Shown: positions 11,333 through 22,600 of the stretch, piece by piece
Numbering within the stretch: position 1 is the stretch's first letter
Layout: each line of letters begins with the position of its first letter
Assembly (NCBI GenBank): GCA_025084515.1
Contig: JAJAGP010000019.1
Location: 474,001-538,000 of the forward strand
Source: Ancistrus triradiatus
Lineage: Eukaryota; Chordata; Actinopteri; Siluriformes; Loricariidae
Direction: 5' to 3'
DNA: 64,000 nt
Notes under the pieces: generated by a model
Database searches by the model: none
What the model saw: only the letters and a program-made list of their open reading frames with translations
Told to the model about the DNA's origin: nothing
Made by a program: the position numbers and the translations under genes

Positions 11333-11884
11333 TCATAGCTGTGTGGCTCTGAGCTATTATTGCCTTGTTTGCATCATGGCTGACTTTCTTTAAATATTTG
11401 CAGATGTCCATTAATCCATGTGAAACAACAGAAAGAAACTTACTGAAAATGTTAGCAGCTCAAACTTTTGCAAAGGTGCTGGGACATTATGAGCTTTGGG
11501 AAAGATGCTGGGGCATTTTGTGAAATGTAGTGCCTGTAATGATTTTCATGCCGAGTCATGTAGTTCTGCTTCACAATCTGAGATAAAATTGATTTTGTTT
11601 ACCGCTTTGATTTCAGTGGGGCAAAGCAACATTTTACTTGGACATGTGCACCATAAAGTGGGTCTGGTGACGCTCTGGCATCTCTATCATATCATATATC
11701 AGTATATATGTACGTTGGCATGATCATGTACCCTGGCATATGCTGTGAGTGACACTGCAGAAATTTATGGAGCCCTAGTTACTATTTTATGTAATCCAAT
11801 CTCTGCTCTTCTCTGATGAGAGGTGAGAAAATCTGCCTTTAATGGAGTTTAGATACCCTGGGTCCTTGCTCACGATGATGAAAT
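11333..11884. other. Non-coding, nothing recognised
   Basis: No exon, RNA gene or repeat family recognised. Confidence 0.45.
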
Positions 11885-12250
11885 GATGAAGAAAACAGAT
11901 TGGGTTGGCAGCTAAGTCCTCGGACAAAAATCTTTGTTTGGCAGTCTACATTCTTATCATCACCTTTGGTCACAAGCTGTGGGTAGTGACCAAAAGAGTA
12001 AGGTTGTGGGTACAAGCAGCAGAAAAGAGGTTACTACACAGGGTTGCTGGGTTTACTCTCCATGACAAGGTGAGGAGTTAGTCAATCTGGATTAGAGCTT
12101 TTTCGGATTGAAAGGAGCCAGCTGAGGTGGTTTGGGATGCTGACAAGGATGAAACCTGGTCAGCTTCCACTAGAGCTCTTACAAGCACAACCCTGTGGTT
12201 GGAGATACCAAAGACCTTTTGGAGGGATTATGTTTCACAGTTGGAATAAG
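11885..12250 (+). pseudogene. LINE reverse-transcriptase C-terminal remnant
   Basis: Conceptual frames give GHKLWVVTKRVR, then AAEKRLLHRVAGF and ERSQLRW-FGMLTRMKPGQLP, and end near WRDYV. This is the C-terminal region of a common fish non-LTR retrotransposon. It has stops and frameshifts (for example in ERSQ) and is truncated at both ends. Family recognised by motif order only. Confidence 0.6.
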
Positions 12251-12751
12251 AACTCTTCAGTTATTGGTGCTGTAAGCTATAGATCTGCACCACATGCACC
12301 TTCAGAAATGAAAATACCTTTTTTTTGCCTGAAAGAACTTGTGGCCTGCAACCTGTTTAACCAGTTTTGAACAAACCCTACATAGATACCACAAAACCTA
12401 AGAGAAAGCATAGGTCACAAAGTTTACTGTGTTGTTTTGGGAATTTGGAATTAACCACATAGAAGTTAACCACAAAGACATTCTCTCAACCATGCCTCAT
12501 ACTTAGAACTTACTCATTCCTTATAGTAATACTGTGGTAGTTTTGAGATTGTGCTATTGTTTACTGTAACCCCATGTTAAAATGAGTCCACCATCAACAC
12601 ATTTTCTGCCCATGTATATATTTTCTACAGATGCAGTAGCTACAGATTAGGTTGTCTAGGTTAGATTTTTCCAATATACATTTAAAAATGTCTCAGTGTT
12701 ACTCCTTACAGAGTTAGTTAAGCTCTAAACAAACTGACTATACCTTTATAG
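12251..12751. other. Intron sequence upstream of the first recognised pik3ap1 exon
   Basis: No repeat recognised. It ends in the acceptor CCTTTATAG before the exon at 12752. Confidence 0.5.
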
Positions 12752-12815
12752 GCCAAGGGCATTGGAGAATACTGTGATGAAGACACAAGTGTATATGAGC
12801 TAATGGGCCGCACCA
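12752..12815 (+). CDS. pik3ap1: pik3ap1 exon a (YELM motif)
   Basis: 64 bases, entering in phase 0 after CCTTTATAG and leaving one base before GTAAGT. It encodes AKGIGEYCDEDTSVYELMGR plus T. YELM is a YxxM motif, the hallmark of PI3-kinase p85 binding. Frame choice is fixed by the next exon. Confidence 0.8.
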
Positions 12816-13491
12816 GTAAGTAATCATGCAATCAGTTTTAACAAATCTGTCTTGGAAATGCTGTCAATCATAGACTGATATGCAAGACAAGAAACAATGG
12901 CACCACCTCAATCTACACTATTTTGTTATACAGAGAACTTACAGGTTACTGACAGGCACATGGAGCTTTATACAGCTGCAGCCACAGGTGATAGACAGCA
13001 AGGCAATGAAATGGAGGATACCTATGCTGCTTTTGGAGAGAATAACGAAGAGTATGACAGCATCTCGACCCAAAGCAGCCCAGTGGCAATAGTGAACCGA
13101 CCTCCTGCACCTACACCGCGACCTGAGAAACTCCAAACCAAGGATGACAGCATGCCTTACATCGCTCAAGGTAAAAATAATGCAGATTTATCTGTTACAC
13201 CACAAGCATTCAAGGGGCTCTCAAGTGATACAACAGTAACTTGTATGATCAACACCATTTGTGTGGAAATGGCTACTTTCATACTATTCCATACCACTAT
13301 AGTAAAACTGACAGAGTATATGAACACATATATTTGAAATATGGTAGCTAATGGTACCTAGCACACAGAGCTGCACAATAAAGTTGCAATAGTTTCCATT
13401 CAAAACGATCCAGTGAGCTATGAGACAGGTGTGGGTTAGAACTGGCAAGAACTACACTGTGTGTGTCTGTGTGTGTATATATACGTGTGTG

Positions 13492-13567
<76 letters not shown>

Positions 13568-13572
13568 ATATA

Positions 13573-13615
<43 letters not shown>

Positions 13616-16600
13616 ATATATGTGTGTGTATATATATATATACATACACCTTATGCTGACATAATGTGTTTTAGTGAGCAGCCCACGTGATCATATAATT
13701 GCATTTCCATGTACATGTACAGTTTCTGTTCATTTGCTCAAATAAAGAAACAGTCCATGATTGACGATTGTTTCTGTGACGCGAAGTGCATGAAGTCTAT
13801 GATGAATAATAGCAAAGTTATTATAAGATAAGTCTGTTCACTTTTCCATCACCATTTCCAGCCATATAAGACTAGACTTTGACTATCTCTTTGAATGGGG
13901 AGAGACCTATATATACAAAACTGAAAGAGAAATTAAAATGCCAATTTAGAATTGCTGGTATAATCTGACAAAAATTATATTATTTACTTGCATTGTTGGG
14001 TTCAAATAACACAAATTTTTAAAACTTATTCTGGCTACTGCGCATGCGCATCCCGCCACAACAAAGGGGCCAAGACTTGTTACCCCACCCTGACACATTT
14101 ACTAATATGCCAGTTGGTACTTCGATCTGTACTACAGACTCATTAATATTTCAACCACTGACAAGTCTCTTCCTACTTGATAACAGACAGGGGCTATAGG
14201 TACAACACACGGTGTTGCAAGTTTAACGTAGGATTAAAGTGCCACCTACTGATGGTCTGAAACTTGGCAGCTTAGCACAGTAGAGTTTAATTACCGGCAG
14301 GACATTTGCCATATTTTAAGCTTGGCAACAGCGAGAGACGAGGTTGGCAGTTTGTAGAGGTAAAGGGCATGGAAGAGATAACGAGGAGTGAGATAACGTG
14401 GCTAGACAGTATATATATACATACAAGTTATGGAATGTGACTAGTTTAAAAACAAACATACTTATTGAAATTCACTACAAATTTACCAGAGTTTAGCTTC
14501 AAGGTATTAATCCTCTTCTTAAAATGCAATACAAATACACATACCGGCAACTTCATTACATTCACCTTGCTAGTACTAGATTGGACCCTCATTTGTCTTC
14601 AGAACAGCTGCTGGATATATTCTCTTTTTGTATCATTCACTGTAAACCCTAAATATGGCTGTGTGTGAAAATCTCAGGAGACCAGCTGTTTCTGAAATAC
14701 TCAGACCAGCCCATCTAGCACCAACAACCATGCCTCATTCAAAGTCACCTAAATCACCTTTCATTTCCATTCTGATGCTTGATTTGAACTTCAGTAGGTC
14801 ATCTTGACTATGTCTACATACCTAAATGCATTGGGTGTCTGCCATGTGATGGACTGATTAGATATTTGCATTAAGGAGCAGTTGAAGAGGTGTGTCTAAC
14901 GATGTGGCCGGTGAGTGTATTGACTCAGCCGCCTCACTCATTGAAATAAATTCAGCTGCTCTCTTCGTCCAGTCAAGTCAGCAATCACAATTTATAATAC
15001 TTTGTAATATTTATGGTCTGTGCTGCTCTAACTGGTGACATAGGAAAGTGAGGTCCAAATTTACATCGTTCATCACAGGAAGCAAGTTATTAAATGTTCG
15101 ATTTCAGCTGCATTAATAATTCAGCACATTGAAGGTGCCAAGTGACTTGCATTGTTAGGGCATAATAAATCATTTAGACTATCGTGATGTCTAGCCGGTA
15201 AGCCAGAGAGAATCATTCAACCTGAGAAGTGTAAGAAAGCAGACACTTTATCATGAGATGAACCATTGCTTGAACTGTGCAACCAAACTAAAACTGGAAA
15301 TGATAAACCTATTTAATGTATAACTGTTGCAAAGAATGAATATCAAATGCATTACTAATTGATTAAGATAAGAAGTTAAGATAATGAAGCATATGTTATC
15401 AGATAAGAGGTCGGAAGTGTGGGTCTAGTGTACAAATGAGTTGTTCGTCTCAGCAATGTTAGTTACTGTTTAGTAGGCAGCAGGTAACTAACCTGTAGTG
15501 GTGCTGCTGTTATGTTAAAGCTTTGTTTTTGCATAATTAACAAACAACAAAAATACAAACAGAGACAGTAAAATGAACAATACATAGATATTGTTCTCTC
15601 TCTCTCCCTCTCATCGCTACTTCTTTTTCACTCCCATTCCTAAATTTGATCTCTGAAATGGTTTTTCTTGGATCTGAGATGAAATGATCGTCGTCTTTTT
15701 TGCCTTTCCATTGTACAGTTTGGAAATGAGCCTCACGCTGGGCCCTGCTAGAGTGATTGCTTCTCGACTGACACAGTTCAACGAAACACAGCCATGTTCA
15801 GACGAGGGATGAGGCTGAAAATGAATCTATTCATTAAAAAGAGATGGTGTCTGGAGACAATTTTGACTACATCACTGACATCTCTAAAAGCAATCTTTCC
15901 CATGGACTTGTGTCTAAAAATGGTTTCCCCCTCCCTCAAAACCAACTATGCACAAGAGTTCTGCATGCATAAAATAAACAGACAGCATTTTAAAAAATTC
16001 ACCCTCATACAGCTGATAGCATTCAGCACACCACTCCCTTGGAGAGCATTTATGTATGAAAGCCCTCGAGGGAAATCGAGTGGGTGTGCTGCTACTGTTT
16101 CAGAGTCATTCTCCTCCAAATCCTCTGAGTAATGTTTGTCCAGCACTGTGATAAGCTGTGTGTGTGTGTGTGTGTCGACCAAATGTCCTCACGGTGATAG
16201 CAATGAACATTTGGTTGGTCTTCACATCAGAAAAAGGGTTACTAAGGTTACGATTTAGGATTTCAAATTAGGCTTGCATTATTTAGCTACAGTAATTCGC
16301 AGTCAATAGAAGGTCCTTGCAAATATAGTAAATCAAATAAATTGTGTCTGCTGGGGTGCATAGGGGCATGTAGTCCACCTATTTAAGGTAAGCATGTTAT
16401 TTGAAATCCTTTAAAACTTTAAAATATTCTGCAGTGATAATGTTTAATGTTTTAATGGAAAGAAAATTGCATCTCTGCATTTTATTCTCTTGAAAAACAC
16501 TATCACAGTGACTTAATGGCATTACGTAACAGTAGTAAAACCTTTGAATTTATAGTGTTTGGTAGCCTGACAGACCAAAACTTCATACTGTATTATTGTA

Positions 16601-19600
16601 TCTACAACCCCAAATCAGAAAAAGTTGGCTTGGTATGGAACATGCAAATAAAAAATCTATGCAGTGTTCCTTTTACTTTTATTTTGTTGCAGACAGTATG
16701 AACCCAAGATATTTCATGTTTTTTCTGGTCATGTATTTTGTTAATAAGCATCCATTCCTGCATTTCAGGCCTGCAACACATTCCAAAAAATGTTTGGATG
16801 TGGGTAATTTAAGGCTAGTAAAGATATAAAAAAAAAAAGTCAGATAATGTCAACAGGTGATTATAATCATGATTTGGTACAAACGCAGTATCCATGAAAG
16901 GCTGAGTCTTGAGGAGTAGAGATGGGCAGAGGATCTCCAGTTTATCAACAAATGTGTAAGAACATTATTGAAATGTTTGAAAAACAATGTTCCTCAAATA
17001 AATACTGGAAGGGATTTACATATTTCTCCTCTACAGTGCATAATATCATTAAACAATTCAAGGAATCTGGAGGAATTTCAGTGCTGAAAAGGCAAGGGCA
17101 CAAATGCAGGAATGGTTGATTATTAGCATATGAAATGAAATTAACCATAAAAAACATGAAATATCTTGGGTTTACACCTTCTACAATGAAATAAAAGTAA
17201 AAGAAAATGTAAGAAACACTGCAGGTTTTTTAAGTGCATTTTCCATACTGTTCCAACTTTTTGATTTGTGACTATAAAATCAATGCAATACCAATGGTGT
17301 TGTTAGTACTCTGAAACACTATGTTGTATGAAATGTGCCATACTTACACAGGAAAACCAGAGTGGGGGTTTTAGTATTAGACTGTCTGTGAGCATTGCTA
17401 TCAGTGAATTATTATAGTAGTAACCAAATGTCAAAACATACCTTTATAGCTGTAATATTATTTATATAATTGCACACTGCTAATAAGTCAGTAGATGGCA
17501 AGCTAGGTATTTTACTGACTGGCTCACATCCTCACATCATTAATGTATGTGATTGCTGGAAGCTCACACTGTCTGAATCGTATTACTTCATATATCTTGT
17601 TTAAGCAACTCTGCTGGCATGGTTGTATTCCAAACTTGTCTAGATTAAAATCTGAGTTTTGTGCATGCTTTTCCCCATTAATGTATATAATTAGAATCAG
17701 CAGACATTTACAATCATGCATTTTGGTTAAGGATGCTTCATAATGAAATGTGGCGTTAAAATGACAAAACAAAAAGAGATAGAAGAATTAAGGTTAGAAT
17801 CAGTGTGAGGTTTAGTAGTAGGCACAGCATGTACAGTATAATATAACTACCCCTTCTTCTTTCCTCGCGGTTCAAGTCCCACTTGGTGCAGGGTCCGCTT
17901 CACTGCCATTTGATGCCAGGCCAATTTAGTGTAATCAATTAACCTAACATGCATGTCTTTGGACTGTGGAAGGAAACCGGAGTACCCAGAGTACCCGGAG
18001 TACACAGAAAGGACCCAGGCCACTCCACCCTGGGATTGAACCCAGGACCTTCTTGCTGTGAGTCAGCAATGCTACCCACTGAGCCACCGTGCCGCTCCAT
18101 AAAACCCAACCCCCCGGCCCCCCACCCCACCCCCAAAAAAATACGATAAAACAGGGTTGCAGCAAACTGCAATAATAATAATAATAATTGGTTGGAACAA
18201 CAGTTCAACCTGAGCATTACTATAAGGATGAATGATGGGATGTGATGAAGGAGCAAAAATATGTGTGCCAGCCTATTTTTTGGAATTATGATGAATTGTT
18301 ATTCATCAGAAGATATTAGGCATTATTCCTATGATTAATTGCACAGGTGAATCCCAGGTAAGCAGCTTTTCACCTGTTTAGTGAACTCTTGTTGCACTGA
18401 TGCACAAATCCTCAACAGACTTAAGTGGCCATTCCAATAAGATCTGAGTGTCATAAGCCCCAAGGGAGTAAGTGACAGGGACAGACAGACAGAAAGAAGC
18501 TAGGATACTATACCGCATGTGTATATGTGTGGCTAAGAGAACAAAAGTACAAACATGTATTTATCCCATATGTCTCCATAAAGGTACAAATAAGTATTAA
18601 AGGTACAAATAAGTAAGCAAAGTTGGACATTGTTTTAAAACCTATATAAAACCTATGTAATTTACCCATTTTAATAATCTGTGTACAGAAGAAAATATTT
18701 GAACACCAAAGAAAAGACACTGGAAGGAACTGTCCACAAAAACATACAGCATACATACAAACAGTAAAAGAGTAGCCAAGCTACTACATCTGCATGTTCA
18801 ACCAATCTGATTGGCTGAGAAGGGCCAAGTGGAGCCAGCATTGTGCATTACACACGTTTTCCACCTCTCCCATCCCACAGCATATAGCTACAGAAAGGGG
18901 GGATAGAGAGAAAGACTTTTCCATCCACTCCAACATTACGACCTCTCACCCACACACTGATCAGATTTCTCCACCCACGCATAAGGTTTATAGAACCAAA
19001 CAGAGAGCAGTTCGTTGAACTTCATACACTGAATTTCCCTGCAGTTCATAAATTAGATTATATTTAGTATTTTATGTCTTGAAACAAGAGTACTTTGTTT
19101 GCTCAGTTTAGGCTGTGACAGGGCATGGCTAATATAAACTACTGGCATTCACATTTGTTGTGAAACTGAGTGAAACGATGGTCAAAAAGAATCCATCATT
19201 GTAAAATAGCACCATGTGGTGCAGAAACATTACAACACAGCAACAAAGCTTTGATCCAATCAGCTAAAGCACTTACAAAACAAATCAATAGTATCACCAA
19301 GTGTATATTTTAGTGTCATTCAATTATTGTATTGCAAGTATTTATGGATCCTGTCGACTCTTATTTCTGTTTATTGTTTGTTTTAGCAACAATAAACAAT
19401 ACATTTCATTAATGCTAGTATTGCCTATTCAATTATATTTTGTTAAAATAATAATGGCTACATTTATATTGGGTTACTTTTATAGCTAAATGTTTACTTT
19501 AATGTGTATTTTATTGCTTTTCATAACTACAATGGACACCAAATAAAAAAATGTGCAATTATGATAAACACAACCACAAAAATGATGATGAGCATAAAAA

Positions 19601-22600
19601 TTATTTCAGATTTGCTGTATCACATAGAAATTTGGAGAGTTTAATAGCGTTTACTTAATTGATTTATTTTAGCTTTTGACATATATACAGTGGTGCTTGA
19701 AAGTTTGTGAACCTTTTAGAATTTTCTATATTTCTGCATAAATATGCCAAAAAACTGTAAGGGGTTGGGCTGCCCTTCGTCCTCGTGGACGATAGAGGGC
19801 AGCATTTACTCCCTAAAGTTATTCCCATGCTCGTACGGCGTTTTGTGTCTCACAAACGCCGGTTTAACGTGGCATTAATTGCCAATTAATCAACACCGGC
19901 TGGCTCAGGTATTTAAGGCCTCTCCTGAGTCCAGTCGGTGTCTTACCATTGCACTGCATCCTCACTCTACGCATTGTTAGACTGTTCTTTTCTGTGATAG
20001 CTGAACCAAGGCTTCACGTCCATTATCATGACCGCTTTGGGAACCATAAAGACACCGCTTGCTTACCTTCTGTGATCAGTGACCGTAGGTAGGCAGGGAC
20101 ACGGGTAAAGCTCGCTCTTTGCAGAGAGTTAGCTTGGTAAAGTCCGCAAGGCTTGAGGTAAGACAGGGCATTAGATGATCAGGACAGGGTCAGATTTTCC
20201 TGGTCACTGGTCCCTGGGTAGCAATCCCCTCGTCTTCCCTCACCGTGCGGCGGCGTGGCCCGTGCTGCTTTTCCGGTCGGCGATCGGGCTTGGTCCGCCC
20301 GTTCTCTGCCGATGCAAGTACGAGGGGCGCTGGTTAGGGTCCAGCATTGTCCCTCGTTAATCCCTAAGCATCCGTTTCATGCTCCGTCCAGGTTGTGTTA
20401 CGCTGCAGCGCGTATCCTAGGCCCCGTGGACAGAGAACCGTGAATCGCCTCGCACATGCACGTCCGTCCCATGCTCAGTTTCTTCGGAGAACCGTGCGTC
20501 GCTTCGCGCAGCCTTGGGGTGTGTGAATAATTCCCCAAGGTTTTTCAGCAGTCCGCCTCGCTTAAGCGGTTCTTCCATCGCGACCGCGGCTTGTGCCGCC
20601 CTCGCTTCCATCAACAGCGGTCCGCCTCTCCGGCTTCCCTCGCCGTGCGTGATATTAGTTTCCTTTTGTCTTAGTTCCATTTCCCTGTTTTAGGTGTCTC
20701 AGCTGCAGAAGTGCTCATGTATAAATAGCGCTTCTGTCTGCTGAGCACGTTCTGGTGTGCTCTGCTATCGCTACGCTGGTTCAGCGCGTGCATGCGATCC
20801 GATTCAGCGCAATCGCTCTGCGCATGCGCGGACTCGTGCGCCGCCAGCGTAGTGGTTACACGCCGTAAGCGTGATGGCATAAAGGCGCCGTATGCTGACG
20901 GCATAAGCTCTCAGCCCAGTTTTTTCAGGTGATTCCTTCAGTGGCTGAGAGGAGTGTTGGGTTAACACGGAGCCAACTCACATGTCCGTTCCGGGTTCGA
21001 TCCTCAGCCACTGAAGTATCTTTTGTTCATCTGTCTTTCTCTTCTTTTGTGTGGACCATTGTTTTATTTCCTTTTTTCTGGTGTGGTTCACTACTTCCAT
21101 CTGGAGCTAACTGCACTTGGGTCCCGAAAACCCTTATTTCTTTTGCTTTCACGATTTGCCATCGTGTTCGCATGGAGAACCGTGACAGAATGTTAAGACC
21201 AAACTGGGACCCAGCGTTAGCTACTGGGACTTCCTTCAAGGATGTCCCCACCTCTCGTATGCATCGTCTGCCATGGCAGACTGGGTCTCGTATGACTCTT
21301 GGGGGTCTGCCCTTCAACTCTGATCAGGTTAGGGATTCGGCATCGAATTTTGACCCCCCCGGAGCAACGCAGACATCGTCGTGGTAGGCATAGCGCCCCC
21401 CACGGTTCCAAGCGAGCATTGCTGGCTCCAGCAGTTTTCTTGGGATCACGGTTTGACCCCGCTGAGGCTCCCAACCCCCCCAGGTTGGAGAGTTCTACCC
21501 ACACTAGTCCTCCACGATCCGAATTACCCCGTGAGTCTGGAATTACCCAGGGGAGTCGGTCTGTGGGCGAGTATGTGGAGGACTTCTGTGTTGCATCCAG
21601 TGAGAGCGGTTTTGATGACCTGCTGCTCATGGCCTTTTTTGAAAGGGGTCTTGACGATGGTCTGGAGCACAAACTTTTGCCCTTTCTTCCCACCGCCTCC
21701 CTGGCCGCATTGTGCGATCTGGCCATTCGCACAGATGCTCTTATTCGGTCTAACACCAGGGAGGTTGAGGCGTGCTCGTGCTTCCAGCCATCACCCTCAT
21801 TTTCTGGTCAACTACGCTCCGTTCCTGAACTTGCCTCGCCCGTTAACCCCGTACCTGGGCACTCAGCACCGCCAAGCAGTGAACCTGAGCAACTACGCTC
21901 CGTTCCTGAACTCGCCGCGCCCGTTGACCCCGTACCTGGGCACTCAGCGCTGCAAGGCAGTCAACCTGAGCAACTACGCTCCGTTCCTGAACTCGCCGCC
22001 CCTGTTGACCCTGTGCCTGAGCACACAGCGCCGCCTGGTTCCATACAGGAGCCCCTCGCGCTTTCTGGCCCCGTGTCTGAGCTGTTGAGCTCCACGCCTG
22101 GGCATTCTGTGCCGCGATCGTTGGGCCCGATCCCCGCGCCTTGGTCGCAAAGACCGATCCCTGCGGCGCGATCGTTGGTCCCGATCCCCGCGCCACGGTC
22201 GCCAAGACCGATCCCTGCGCCGCGATCGTTGGGCCCGATCCCCGCGCCACGGCCGCAAAGACCGATCCCTGCACCGCGATCGTTGGTCCCGATCCCCGCG
22301 CCACGGTTGCTAAGACCGATCCCCGCGCCACGGTTGCTAAGATCGATCCCTGCGCCATGATTGTTGGTCCCGATCCCCGCGCCCTGGTCGCAGAGACCGA
22401 TCCCTGCGCCGTGATCGTTGATCTCGATCCCCGCCCCACTGTTACAAAGCTTCACCACTGTGCCTCTGTTGGCCCTATCACTGGGGCCCCTGGCATCTGT
22501 GCGGTTGGCCAGGTCCTTCGCGCCAACCTTTTTTGTCTGCATGGTCGGTTTCGAGCTGGTTCCCCATCCGCCGGTGTTCCCTACGTTGGGCCTTGCTTCA

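Larger units (their letters stand above)
19756..21187 (+). mobile_element. 5' LTR of the nested Ty3/gypsy-like element
   Basis: Starts TGTAAGGGGTTGGGCTGCCC and ends GAACCGTGACA, followed by the primer-binding region. The boundary is set by the same start after the polypurine tract at 22814. The 3' part (CATCTGGAGCTAACTGCA, TTGGGTCCCG, AAACCCTT) matches the solo LTR at 5669. It contains a TATA hairpin, a second TATA box, and a tRNA-like stem. It also has a 400-base segment between two copies of CTTCCCTCRCCGTGCG that is absent from the 3' LTR. Confidence 0.8.

Noticed and set aside
13420..13690. Overlapping open frames of 65-79 codons on both strands
   Set aside because: They are the TA/TG microsatellite read as Tyr/Ile/Val/Cys; no real protein signal.
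20938..21015. Functional tRNA gene
   Set aside because: The acceptor and T arms can form, but position 8, the D arm and the anticodon loop are not canonical, and it lies in a mobile LTR.
21843..22542. Minus-strand frames of 190-200 codons opposite the gag-like region
   Set aside because: Shadow of the GC-rich 54-base repeat; the plus-strand frame has the gag-like domain.
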